Assembly (NCBI GenBank): GCA_009733775.1
Contig: WOGZ01000369.1
Span: 1 to 29,684, forward strand
Source of the DNA: Alectoria sarmentosa
Lineage: Eukaryota > Ascomycota > Lecanoromycetes > Lecanorales > Parmeliaceae
Length of the DNA: 29,684 bases
Reading direction: 5' to 3'
Below are positions 10,049 to 21,790 of this stretch, one piece after another. The notes under the pieces are model-generated. The model was given only the letters and a program-made list of their open reading frames with translations. It did not search any database and was not told the origin of the DNA. Numbering within the stretch: position 1 is the first letter of the stretch; each line of letters starts with the position of its first letter. The translations under genes were made by a program, and so were the position numbers.

Positions 10049-13000
10049 ATGACTTTGACGAAGATTGACAGAGCATTTATTTCATCTTTTTCACATTATC
10101 GTCGTGTGATAATAATAACGATTTTGAAGTTAGCGAGGAGTCATTTAACGTTTTAAACGATATCGAAATCTTTAACTTACGCGTTAAAGGCAAACGATCT
10201 CGTTTATCAACTTCTTTTGAAATGTTCGAATCGTTCTTTAAATCATCATTAGACTCGTTTGTCTCGACATCTTCCCAAAGCGACATTCTTCAGAGCGGCA
10301 TTTCTCAGAGCGACACTTCTTAAAGCGGCCTTTTCGATTCGCTTTCAATCGTGATAAAAGAACTCTCGTTTTCATTATTCTCATCATCATTATCAATCTC
10401 TTATATCTCTTCATTTATTTTTTTCGATATCGATGATTGAATTCAACGCTTAAGATGTCGTTGAGAATATTCTTATAAATGATAAAGACAATTTTCTTTT
10501 AACCTTTATTATTATTTTGAAATTTATTATCGAATATATTAAATGAAGCGAAAATATTAACGATTGATTAATGTTAAATAATCTTTAATTTTTTATTAAC
10601 ATTATCAAGTTTAAAATTTGCGTGATTATTCGTTAGCGTCTTGATTATGTTAATTATTAATTCATTAAAAAGCATAATGAAAATTCTTAAGTTATGTTAA
10701 ATATTATCGATGTTTATTATAAACTTATGAGTTTTGAATTTTATATCGAATTTGTGCGTCAATTGTATAACATTAATATCAATTTCGAAAAAGACGTTCG
10801 TTAATACGAAAAAGATTTTCGTAAAATTAATGTCGAAATCGTTAATTTAAACGACTCATTATCATTATCGAAATCTTATCTTATTTAATTCTTTTTTATG
10901 AGACTTAATAAAGTTTACGATGTCTTTATAATAATTTATATTTAAATTTATATACTTTATAATTTAAAGATAATTAAATTCGATTTGATTATTTATGACG
11001 TTATGAATAAAGAGCGTTATATGTTCATAATTAAAAAAAGTGATGTTATTATGCTCGCTCATCATAATAATAAAAACAAATAATTTATTAAAAGCGATTT
11101 CGACGGTTTTGATTTTATTAATCGCGAAATTTATGTTTTTTATAAGATCGTTGATCGTAAATTCAAGCATTTTTTCATTAAATATTAAATTAAGTTTTTT
11201 CATTTAAAGTTTGAAAAGTTTATAAATGAATAAGAAAAGAAGAAAAAGGCGCAAATTGATATTATTTATACGAACATTAATATTTTAAATGTTAAACGTA
11301 AACGCATCGAAAAAGCGTCATTTAATGTTTTCGCTTCAAAGAAAAATAATTATCTTAACGTTAATATGACGTACGTTTCAAAAAAAAACGATTATCTTTA
11401 TATTTATATAATATTTTTAAACGAATTAAATGATCAAAATTATTCGAATTTCATTTCGAATGATTTTAACATTTTGAATATAATTAATCAAATAAATTAA
11501 GACGAGAATTTTATCAATTTGATAATGAATTCGAATTTAAATAAACGATTATCGTTCATTAATTTTATGAATCTCGATATTCGAATTGTGATAGATTTTG
11601 ATTATATTCGTTATTTTTTTATCGATTATTTGATATTTATTATTTATATCAAGGTTTAATTTCGATTTATTAAAAATATTGAAAATATCAAAATTTAATT
11701 TTTTGTTTACGATATTATTAATTTTGATTGCAATATTAATAATAAATGCGTTATTTTAACGATTTTTAATATTTTGCATATGTTCGATATAAGCGTTAAT
11801 TTTTTATCGATTAAAAAGCTTTTAAATGTCGATATTGAAATCGTTTTTTATAAAAAAGATTATGTTTTAATTTAAAATAATATAATGTTAATCGATATGC
11901 GAAATCGCGATTTGTTTTTTTTGAATTTATGAAAAGATAATAATGCTTTGATTATTTATAACGTTTTTTCGAATTCGATTCATTAATTATAATATGTTCA
12001 TATAAATTATTTAAATTAATAAAATCTTAATAAACTTTTTAATATTATTATGAATATGAATTTTTTCAAAAACATTATCGAAAAATATATTTGTGAATGT
12101 TATGTAATAAATTGTTAAAAGGTTATTTTTTATAATTCGTTTATAACGCTCGATATCTTATTAAACGAATTTATTTATAACGATCTTATAAAATCTTTGA
12201 TTTTTATTAATTTTAACGATTATAAATATTTTGTGACGTTTAAAAATGATTTTATTTGTTATTTTGAGATTTATTATATTCGTTATAAAAGCGAGACCTT
12301 CATTATGTTTTTGCGTTTTAAGATTTATTTGAAATTTCGTGATTATCGAATTAATCGCATTCGTCTCGATAATGAAAACGAATATATTAATAAAGTCTTT
12401 TTTGAATATCTCGTTTAAATAAATATCAAATAAAAACTTATTATCGCAAATAATCTCGAAATGAATAAAGTTATCGAACGATTTAATCAAATTTTAATAA
12501 ATAAGATTTATTTAATTTTGTTAAGTTTCAATTTTAATAAATTTTTTTGATTTAAAATAATGATTATAATTAATTATTTGACGATGCGTTTTTTTAATAT
12601 TAAGATCATTATTACATTTTTTAAAATCTTTTATTATTATAAATTTTTTTTTTTTCATTTGCGTATCATTAATTTCATCATTTACGTCTTAAAACGTATT
12701 TAAAAAAAGCTTATAAATAAAAGCGAGAAATATATCTTTTTAAATTATAAAAACGAATTCATTTTTCATCTTTATAATTTAATTAAAAAAAAGATTATTC
12801 GCGTTAATAATGTTTATTTTATCAAAAAACGTTTATATTTTATGAATCTCGATGAGAAAATTAAGGCTCACGAGTCTTTAAATAAACGTTAACGTTATTT
12901 TATATTAATATTCGTTATAAGAGAAACATTAAATAAATAACGTATTATTATATTATTAAATATTGAATTTATAATTTCGATTAAATCATCAAATCGATTA

Positions 13001-14935
13001 TCATTAATGAATATTTTATCATTAATCAATAATCGCTTTTAAGAATCTCATTTTATCATTATTGCAATGCGTGTGTTTATAACATTTATTAAATCTATTA
13101 CATTAATCGTCAGATCTATTATCGTTTTCCCTTTATCAATATTTTCGAAATTTATTAAAATAAAAATTATGCGAAAACATCTCGAATATGAAATTATTTA
13201 AAAAGTATTTGATGATTATAAAGATCTCATTATTTCGGATTTTCGTGATTTATCATTTAATTTTTTGACGAAAACTTTCGTTATCTTTGTTTTTTTTATA
13301 AATTATGTTAATAAATTTAATATTTTCGAATTTATAATTTATAAATAAACGATTTTTAACAATTTGATTCGTATAAATTAAAAAATTGATATGCGAGATG
13401 AATATAAGTTTCTTATGAATAATAACATTTGATGTTTTGTTTAAGCGTTTTTAAAGATTTATGTTTTTAAAGGTCGTTGAGTTTATATTATAAAGCGAGG
13501 CCTTAAAAAAGAAATTATTCATTATAAAATACATTAAATTATTCGAAGATTCGAATAATAAAAGGATTATAATTATTATAATATTTTCGCGTTAATAATA
13601 AAATTTATAAATTATAAAACGATTTTTACGCTTATAATGATTATAAATTAAAACGTGAAATAAATAAATGTTAAAATCGCCTTCTTTTATAACGATGTTT
13701 AAAAAAATATTTATATATAATAATTTAACGATTTTAATAAAGATAATATCAAGGTTTATAAATTAAATAAGGTTTTTTATGACCTGAAATAATCTTTTAA
13801 GATTTAATATCAACATTTTTTGATTTATATAAAAAAATTCGATCTTAATTTCATCGAATTAAACGATAATGTGTTTATAAACCTTAAAAAAATAATTATT
13901 ATAACGTTTTATATTGATGATATTTTGATTATAAATCGCAATAAAGTCGTTATCAAACGGATTAAAGATGTTTTAAACGTTAAATTTCACATGTTAAATT
14001 TAAGATTATGCGTCTTTTATTTGAATATGATCGTCAAAAAAGATCGTTATAATGATATTATTCGTTTAAAATAAAAAGCGTATATCACGCGTTTTTTCAA
14101 TTATTTTAAATGTTGAAATCTCACCTTTGTTAATATATTATTCGAAATCAATCGCAAATTAACGCTTATCGAAGAGAATTATATGATTTTTAAAAAGTTT
14201 CGTGAAAAGTATTAATTCGTTATGGGCTTTTTTATATATGTTATATTAAAAATTCATTTCGATATCGTTTATATTATCTTTTTAATTAATCAATATTTAA
14301 TTAATTTTATTTCAACGCACTGAAATGCGATTATTCGAATTTTTCGATATTTTAAAAATATGATGCATTACGAATTCGTGTATAAGAGTTTTTTGAAGGA
14401 TTTATTCGATTATATTAATTTTGATTGAATTAAAAATTCAATTCGAAGGTTTATTTTCGATTATTTATTTAATTTGAATAATAACGTTATTAATTAATTA
14501 AATAAGCGTCAAATTATTATGATATTGTTTATTTATGAGATAAAATATATCGATTAAACGCAAATTATTAAAAAAGTTATTTGATTGAAGAATCTTTTTA
14601 ATTAATTTTTGCGATTTGATGATTCGAATCTTAAGATTATCATGATTTTTGAAAATAATTAAAACATAATCGTTTTCGTAAAGAACGTTTAATTTTATGC
14701 TCGTATTAAACACATTAACATCGCTCATCATTTTATACACGAAAAAGTTAATAATAATATTGTGAATATTTAATATGTTTTTATTAACAAATAAATGATT
14801 AATGACCTTATCAAGACTTTATATTTCGATAAGTTTATTGTCTTTCGCGATGTCTTTAAGATGAAAACAATCTCATATCATTCATTTAAGATTATTTGAA
14901 TCATTGTTTCAAAAAAGACGTTTAAGTCGTTGTTA
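10049..14935 (+). pseudogene. B3 gag-pol, single frame with many stops (copia type)
   Basis: The frame of the ATG at 10049 is kept to the end; the real start may be further right, near 10442. In order: Gag with FMRLNKVYDVF (about 10890-10925); a possible zinc knuckle at about 11132-11175 whose C-x2-C-x4-H-x4-C positions now read Y, Y, R, F; protease with IDFDYIRYF (about 11590), the decayed IDSG..RHF active site; a pre-integrase region (NFLSIKKLLNV, 11795); the integrase zinc region with CEC (12092); the integrase core with all three catalytic codons kept (Asp 12152, Asp 12368, Glu 12476, spacing D-x35-E, followed by RFNQ); reverse transcriptase with NVKIAFFYNDV (about 13666) and the active site YIDD (13910-13921); and RNase H with RIKHINIAHHFIHEKV (14702). 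TAA/TGA stops sit mainly at expected Gln and Trp sites. Open pieces at 12197-12418 and 13820-14074 are fragments of integrase and reverse transcriptase. Confidence 0.9.
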
Positions 14936-16001
14936 TTATTTTGCGTCCGCAGTTCCAGGGGAACGATTTCATTGATTTTCACATTTCGGATAATCGATCG
15001 AAATTATCCGCAGAACCTCAATATCAGTCTTAACGTGTCAAAACTCCGTCATGTCATCATTATATCAGAAATTAATTTATCGTTATTATAATTATAATGA
15101 TAAACTTTGCGAGCCTCTTTTCGAAACACTTATATTTATGTTCGATTCAAATTTGAAATCTGTAACGTCATTTAAAAGGTCGCTATCGTCATTTTTCGTT
15201 AAATGCCTTGAATATTCTCATCAAGATCATCATATTCATATCTTTTAAGATCATTATATTTATATCTTTAAGATTATCGTATTTATGCCCTTAAACGTTA
15301 TTGTCGTCATCATCATTATAAACATCGTCGTTATATACTTTTCGCATATACGTTATTAATTATTATTGTCAAGCATTAATATCTTGAAACGATTTTCACG
15401 AATCTTATAATCGATCGTATATATATATACATATGCATATGTAATTCGAAATATTTCGTTTAATCGGAAAATAAATTTTCACATATATTCATCGATTATG
15501 TGTTGGTCGATTTTTGATATATATTAAATGAATTGAAAATAAATTTGTTAGAAAACGGTTTTTCGTCAAAAAGTGGAATTTTTTTTATGTGATATTGTGG
15601 CGAATATGTTCAAAAGGATATAATCGTTTTCAGATTTTCGATTTTCACTCTTACAATCCGACTTTAAACATCACAAATTTCGAATCTCATTTTTAAAATT
15701 CGAATGTTTATGAGAGAGGGAAAAATGATGCATAAGAGATAAAGATGATTTATGAGATAAAGATAATTCATAAAAAGATGATCATTTTCTTTTTTCGAAT
15801 TTTCATTGTTTTTACCCGATTTTGAACATCGCGAATTTCGAATCTTATATTTGAAATTCGAATTTTTATTGAGCGCATAAGAGATAAAGAAGATATTAAA
15901 AATGATTTTATATTAATTATTCGACGTTAAGCTCATTATAATTATTCGACGCTCGATTTATTTTATTTATTTGACATTTGATTTTTTTAAAAGTATGCGT
16001 G
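14936..16001 (+). other. B3 3' tail, conserved with A1, A2 and B2
   Basis: It matches the post-RNase H parts of A1 (from about 18610), B2 (from about 21918) and A2 (from about 28006). Shared words include AATCGATCGAA, AATATCA(A/G)TCTTAACG, AATTCGAAATATTTCGTT and ATAATCGTTTTCA. A reading frame is open at 15051-15248 (65 codons, KLIYRYYNYNDKLCEPLFE) and a similar one is open in A2. ACATATGCATATGT near 15430 is a perfect 14-bp palindrome. The stretch 14940-15060 is GC-richer and less mutated. Whether the open frame was ever a gene is unknown. Confidence 0.7.
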
Positions 16002-16011
16002 TAAAAAGAAA
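16002..16011 (+). other. Polypurine tract of B3
   Basis: TAAAAAGAAA lies directly before the 3' LTR and is the counterpart of GCGAAGGAAAA in B1. Confidence 0.7.
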
Positions 16012-16136
16012 TGTCAAAATTTAGATTATATGATAAATCACGTGACATGAGCGTATGCGCTTATAACATAGATCGCATTTTCCTTCGTAGCACTCTTAAA
16101 GCAATACAACTAAGTGTTTTACTTCATATTTTCACA
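16012..16136 (+). repeat. 3' LTR of B3 (125 bp)
   Basis: It starts TGTCAAAATTTAGA and ends ATATTTTCACA and pairs with 8951-9075. TCACGTGA at 16038-16045 keeps the E-box core. An open frame of 107 codons (16011-16334) begins in this LTR and runs into A1; it is fortuitous. Confidence 0.95.
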
Positions 16137-16141
16137 GCTTT
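16137..16141. repeat. Target-site duplication of B3, right copy (GCTTT)
   Basis: It is identical to 8946-8950. Beyond it the A1 integrase resumes with CGA ATT GAT (R-I-D). Confidence 0.95.
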
Positions 16142-18540
16142 CGAATTGATTATAACGATAAATATAAAGATTTTGATTTTAATATTCATCGTGTTAATTA
16201 TAAGATTATGTGAAAATTTATTCATTTTGAAAATCTCGAACAAAATAAAATCATTAAACGATTTAATTAAACGCTTTTTAATATTATTAACATTATTATT
16301 AAAGATATCAATTTTAATTAAAAATATTAATTAAAATTCGTATTAATTATTAATTATTTTCACAATCGAAATTTTATACGATCGCGCAAATTCATTTCGT
16401 GTCAAATTCACATAAATTATAAATCTTATTTAAATCATATACGTCACATTAAGACTTTAAACTTTATTATTTTGCGCAAACTCGTTATTAATTAAAAAAA
16501 AAATTTAAAACGCGTTATTAAAAAAGTTTTTATCGATTATAAAGACGATTATATTTATTATATATTATTATTAAATAACAACATCATTTGATCTTTTAAA
16601 ATCGTTTAAAGCTTGAAAAAGAATAATTCTTTATTTAATTCACAATTATTAATTAATTCAATTGTGAAAAAAAATGATTCGACGCTTATAACGCCTTTCG
16701 TCGTTGAAAATTAATTATTTATAAACGAAATGAATATTAATAAATTTATTCAATCGTTTAAATTTAAGCTCTTTACAATTAAATTTTCAAATTCTTTTAA
16801 AATTAACGCATTAATTTTCAATTCATCGTCGTCATCAATTTTCATTTTTCAAAACGATATATCAAATAATACGTCGTCGCTTTATTCAAATCATCTTTAT
16901 CTTATATCACGCGATCTTTTATTAAATTTCATTTAATTTTATGCGATGATTACTCAAATCGTTATCGCAATGAAATCATATAAATCGAAAACTTATAAAA
17001 AAGTTATTATCAATAACTTATATCGAAAACAATGAAAAAATAACATGATCAATGAAAATAATTTTTTATTAAAAAATGAAATTTGAAAATTTATCGATTT
17101 ACTTATTCAAAAAGCGTATTGCTTTTTATAATAAATGAATTTATATCATCAAACGCGAAGCTCGCGGCGAAATTGTTTGCTTTAAAATTCATTAAATAAT
17201 TCATAATTTCGAATAACGAAAAGATTTAAATTTCAATGAAACTTTCGTTTTAATAATCAAATTTATATCTTATAAAACGATCTTCGCCTTAATCGTCGTC
17301 GAAAATTAAAATTTAAAATAAATGAACGTTAAAATCGTTTTCTTCTATAATAACGTTAAAAAAAATTTACGTGAAACAATTCATTAAATATATTTCAGAA
17401 AAATATTTTAATAAAGTTTACAAATTTAATAAAATCTTTTATAATTTAAAATAATCTTTTCGAATTTGATATAAGATCTTTATCGAATATATAAAAGAAA
17501 TTGATTTTATTTTCATTAATGTTAATTTTAGCGTTTTCATTAATTTAAACATTAATATCATTATCGTTTTTTATATAAACGATATTCTTATTATTAACTC
17601 ATTTCAATTCGAAATTCAACGAATAAAAAATGTTTTTAATGTCAAATTCAAAATAAGCGATTTCGATCTTTATAATTATTATTTAAAAATAATAATAATT
17701 CGCGATCATATCAATCGAATTTTATAATTAAAACAATTTACTTATATCGAGCGTTTCCTTCATATTTATAAAATATAAAAAATCAAAATAAATTTTATTT
17801 TTATAAAAATCAACTTGCGATCGATATTTGTCGAAAAAAAATATATAATTTTCAAAAAATTTCTTCAAATTTATTAATCGATTATAAAATCTTTTATATA
17901 CGTTATGCTTGATATTAAATTTAACATTATTTTCAATATTTTAATAATCTTTCGATACGTTTTCAATTTTATCGAAGCTCATTATATTATTGTTAAACGT
18001 ATCTTTCATTATTTGAAAAAGATTATCAATTAACATTTCATTTACAAAAATACGTTTCAAAAATTTATCGATTACATTAATTTCGATTAAATTAATAATC
18101 ACGATATTCACAAATCAATTTCAAATTACATTTTTAATTTAAAAAATAAAATTATTAATTAATCATTTAAGCGACAATTTACGATCGCATTATTTATTTA
18201 TAAAATTAAATATATCAATTAAACGCAAATCGTCAAAAAAATCATTTGATTAAAAGGTTTTTTAAATCAAATTCGTTTTAATAAAACGTTTTAAACGATT
18301 ATTATTTATAATGATAATCAAAACGCAATTGCGTTCGTTAAGAATTTTTAACATCATAATCGTATTAAATATATCAATATTCAACATCATTAAATGCGCA
18401 ATCAAATCGTTAATGAAAATATTAATTTATAATACGTGTTTATCAATAAACAAATCGTCGACGATCTTATAAAAATTCTAAAAAATAAATTCGAATTATT
18501 TCATAAATTTATTAATTTCGAATTACGTTTTTAAAATAAA
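16142..18540 (+). pseudogene. A1 pol, 3' part (rest of integrase, reverse transcriptase, RNase H), RIP-inactivated
   Basis: The integrase continues in the same frame as 8950: R-I-D with the second catalytic Asp at 16148, then EQNKIIKRFN at 16238-16270, the family motif EQNG..ER.N. The catalytic Glu is Lys (AAA at 16256), D-x35-E spacing kept. The reverse transcriptase has FNETFVLIIKFISYKTIFAL near 17230, MNVKIVFFYNNV at 17322 and an active site YIND (17572-17583, Asp to Asn by G-to-A). RNase H ends with RIKYINIQHH at 18361 and FELFHKFINFELRF near 18490. The frame moves twice between integrase, the start of the reverse transcriptase and its YIND, so at least two small indels (one about 17340-17405) occurred. 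Stops are frequent. Confidence 0.85.
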
Positions 18541-19528
18541 TAAAACTTAAAACATCGTTTAAAAATAAATGAATTATTTCTTTTCTCGCTTTTATAAAAA
18601 CTTTTTCATTTAATTGATTCTCACATTACGAATAATCGATCGAATTTATTCGCAAAATTTCAAATATCAATCTTAACGTTCCGTGCGAACAAATTTCGAT
18701 TTATTAAAACTCAATTTGAAATTGATTTATCGTTACTTATTACATTTATAATCATAAACTTTGCGAATTTCTTTTCATAAGGTTTATATTTATATGCTCC
18801 CAAAATTTGAAATTTGCGTTATTATCAAAAAGATCATTATCGTCGATTCTCGTTATTTATCTTAAATTTTTTTTCAAAATCATCATATTTATCCCTCTTG
18901 ATGCCTTTTAAAATTATTATACTCATTCGTTCAAACGTTAATGTCATTATCATCATTATTATCATCGTCGCAATATATCGATCGCAATTTATATACATCT
19001 TATCGATCATTATTATCAAATATCAATTTTTTGAAACGATTTTTATAAATCTTACAATCGATCGTATACATGCATATACAATTCGAAATATTTCGTTCAA
19101 TCGGAAAATTTATTCTCACATATATTTATCGACCGTGTGTTATTCGATTTTTGATATGCATTAAATAACCTATAAATAAATTTGTCAAAAAACGATTTTT
19201 CTTCAAAAAGTGGAATTTTTGATATGAAACATCGGAACGAATATGTCCAAAAGGACATAATCGTTTTCAAAAAAAAAAAAAAAAAATCCGATTTCCTTTT
19301 TCGGATTTTCATTGTTTTTACTCAGTTTTGAACATCGCGAGTTTTGAATCTCGTGTTTCAAATTTGGGTGATTATAGGGCTTTTTCGATTACTTTTTCGA
19401 ATTTTTCGATTTTCGACTTTCACTCTTTTTATTCGACGTTTAGGTTATATGACATCTCGAATGAGAGGGTAGAAGGGGTGTTCAAACACGATGTTTTTTA
19501 CTTGTTGATTCGAGTTGCAATGCGATCA
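18541..19528 (+). other. A1 3' tail, conserved with B3, B2 and A2
   Basis: It is non-coding and matches the tails of B3, B2 and A2 over most of its length. From about 19330 to the LTR it is less mutated than the coding part, with runs such as GAGAGGGTAGAAGGGG. Open frames at 18814-19164 (plus) and 18837-19019 and 19097-19312 (minus) are inside this tail and show no known protein. Confidence 0.7.
19269..19309. repeat. Poly-A run plus hairpin in the A1 tail
   Basis: Eighteen A residues (19269-19286) run into a perfect 9-bp stem: AAAATCCGA (19283-19291) pairs with TCGGATTTT (19301-19309) over a 9-base loop. A2 has a long A run and a 9-bp stem at the same place (28831-28850) with AAAATTCGA / TCGAATTTT. 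B2 and B3 lack the A run. Confidence 0.7.
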
Positions 19529-19536
19529 TATGGGAG
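19529..19536 (+). other. Polypurine tract of A1
   Basis: TATGGGAG lies directly before the 3' LTR start TGTTGAAA. The A2 equivalent is GTGAGAG at 29065-29071. It is short, so the call rests on position. Confidence 0.55.
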
Positions 19537-19673
19537 TGTTGAAATATGTTAGTTATTTGAAACATGGAAGGTTTATCGAGACAAGGAAGGTTTGTCGAGA
19601 CTTGACACATTTTGTATTTAGATGCTCTGTTGCAGATTATTCAATCAACCAAGTGTTTCATTTACTTTCAACA
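19537..19673 (+). repeat. 3' LTR of A1 (137 bp)
   Basis: It starts TGTTGAAATATGTTAGTT and ends TTTACTTTCAACA. It is the least mutated A-type LTR in the window and defines the perfect inverted ends. It is followed by TCATC, the right target duplication. Confidence 0.95.
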
Positions 19674-19678
19674 TCATC
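19674..19678. repeat. Target-site duplication of A1, right copy (TCATC)
   Basis: It pairs with TTATC at 5451-5455 with one C/T difference. The B2 integrase resumes in frame at 19679. Confidence 0.8.
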
Positions 19679-21790
19679 AAAGAGCGTTTTTTAGAATATT
19701 AAGATAAAAATTATCGTATACTCTTGAATAACGATAAGATAATTGTTATTTTTAATATTAATTGAATTAATAACGTTTTTTTCAAACTCATTTTTTTCGA
19801 ATTAAATATCATTATCATCGAAAAATAGATTAACGTTTATTATAATAAATATAAACTTATTAAAAACATCGAGCATTAAAACTATTTATCTTTTTATTTA
19901 TTTATAATTTCAAAAAAAACGTTAAATGAAATATACAATTATTAAAAAGAAAATTAATAATTTATTCAATTTCATTTTAATTTCAAAAAAGATTTCGTTA
20001 AAAACCGTTTTAAACGCATTTGATTTGAAATTTGCAATTAAATAATCGTTTAATACGTTCAACGACAATATTGCAACTTCTTTATTCTCATTCACATTAA
20101 TAATTAAATTTATTATTCATTTCATGATTAATAAAGATCTTAAATCTATTTTCATTACGAAATCATTCGAAATCACATAATCATATCGAAATTTCATTTT
20201 AAATTTTCTCGCTTTATTAATAAAAGTCGTTTTCATTAAACTTTATAAATTTCAAAATTTCAAAAAAATCATAACGAATTTTTATCGTAAAATGCATTAA
20301 TAAATGATTATATAAAACGAGATCGATTTTTTCATCATTAATAACATTTGAATTTTAATAAATCTATTTTCGAATGCGCGTATTTTAAAAAACAAATAAA
20401 TTTATAAGATCAAAAAAGGGTTTATCGACGAAAATATTCGATATAAAACTCATTAAATAATTCGTGATTTTAAATAATAAAAAGAAATCGATTTCAACGA
20501 AATTTTAGTCTCGATAATCAAATTTATAAATTATAAAATCATTTTCGTCTTTGCGACAATCTTAAATTAAAAATTCAAATAATTAAAAGTCAAAATCGTT
20601 TTCTTATATAACGATATCGAATTTTTTTTTTATATAATATAATTCATAAGATTTAAAATAAAAAATAAAAAAAATTAACTTTGTAAATTTGTAAAAGCGT
20701 TATACGATTTAAAACAATCTCTTAAAATTTAATATAATATTTTCGTTATATATCTCAAAAAATTAAACTTCGAGTTTATCGTTATTAATTTTTCGATGTT
20801 TATAAATTATATTATCATCGTTATTATCTATATAAACGACATTTTATTTATAAATTTCGATAAAATCAATATTCAAATAATTAAGAATAAATTTTATAAA
20901 AAATTTAAAATAATCGATTTGATTTATGCACTTATTATTTCGATATAACGATCGCAAAAAATTATGTTAATCGCATTTTACGTCTTAAATAAACAGTTTA
21001 TATCAAAAAAAATTTTATCGATTATAACATAATTAAATCAACGATTATTTCAATTTTCATTATTAACGATAAATTTTATATCGCCGAAGATGATTTCGTG
21101 ATTATTAAAAAATTTCATCACATTTATTAATTTTTTATTAATTCTTTAATGTACGCGATATTGAACACGCGCTCGAATATCGTTTTCGCAATTTCAATGA
21201 TTTTTTGATACGATTCGAATTTTAATGTTTCTCATTAAAACGCAATTAAGCGCATTTTTCGATATCTCAATTATACGAAAAATTGATAATTTATGTTTCG
21301 AGACGATTTTAAATCTTTCGTAAATTATATCGACGTTAATTAAATAAATAATCAAGATATTCGACGTTTCATTTTTAAATATATTTTTAATATAAATAAT
21401 GCGATAATTAATTGATTTCTCTAATAATAATTTATAATAACGTTTTCAATTTATGAAATTAAGTATATCGATTATATTTAAATTATCAAAAAAGCGATTT
21501 AATTGCGCGAACATTTTAATTAATTTAATTTAAACGTTAAATGTTTTTAAGCAATAATAATCTATTGCGATAATCAAAATGTTATAACGTTAATCAAAAA
21601 TTCTTAATTTTATGTTCGTATCAAATATATTAACATTTAACATCATTATGTATGAGAATAAATCATCGTCGAAAATGTTATTTTAAAATATGTTTTTATC
21701 GATTAATAAATAAATAACGATCTTATTAAAACTCTCTTTAAAAACAAATTCGAGAAATTTCGTCAATTAATCGAATTAAAACATCGCTTA
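19679..21790 (+). pseudogene. B2 pol, 3' part (integrase C-terminus, reverse transcriptase, RNase H), RIP-inactivated
   Basis: In frame with the break at 5455 it reads KERFLEY, then NYRILLNNDKIIVIF near 19710, which fits the copia integrase C-terminal stretch that ends in a 'YRI...k.i...DV.F' pattern. The reverse transcriptase shows DFNEILVSIIKFINYK (about 20490), LKVKIVFLYND (about 20585), KFVKALYDLKQSLKI (about 20690) and an active site YIND (20829-20840, second last Asp to Asn). RNase H has IYCDNQNVITLIKN (about 21565) and RIKYINI.HHYV at 21617, ending in FEKFRQLIELKHRL near 21750. Frame changes between blocks indicate small indels. G is strongly depleted on the plus strand. Confidence 0.85.

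Larger units (their letters stand above)
8951..16136 (+). mobile_element. B3: complete innermost copia-type LTR retrotransposon (7186 bp), inactivated
   Basis: It has two 125-bp LTRs, a perfect 5-bp duplication, a primer-binding site, a leader, a single-frame gag-pol, a 3' non-coding tail and a polypurine tract. It is the youngest level of the nest by position, since it interrupts A1, which interrupts B2. Its gag-pol frame stays in one register for about 4.5 kb although riddled with stops, so it has been damaged by base substitution and hardly by indels. Its plus strand is depleted in C (the opposite of A1 and B2), so it seems to have been mutated independently of its hosts. Confidence 0.95.
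5456..19673 (+). mobile_element. A1: middle copia-type LTR retrotransposon, inactivated, hosting B3
   Basis: It is flanked by two 137-bp A-type LTRs and a 5-bp duplication, and inserted in the integrase of B2. Without B3 and one copy of the GCTTT duplication it is about 7.03 kb. Gag, integrase, reverse transcriptase and RNase H are recognisable in copia order. The LTRs have the ends TGTTGAAA / TTTCAACA and are unrelated in their core to the B-type LTRs, yet the 3' tail of the internal region is shared with the B elements. The plus strand is depleted in G relative to C. Confidence 0.92.

Noticed and set aside
12161..12490. Minus-strand open frame of 109 codons
   Set aside because: It lies opposite the B3 integrase core, which has the DDE residues on the plus strand.
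18814..19164. Open frame of 116 codons in the A1 tail
   Set aside because: It is not open at the same place in B2 or B3, is Ile-rich, and has no recognised motif.
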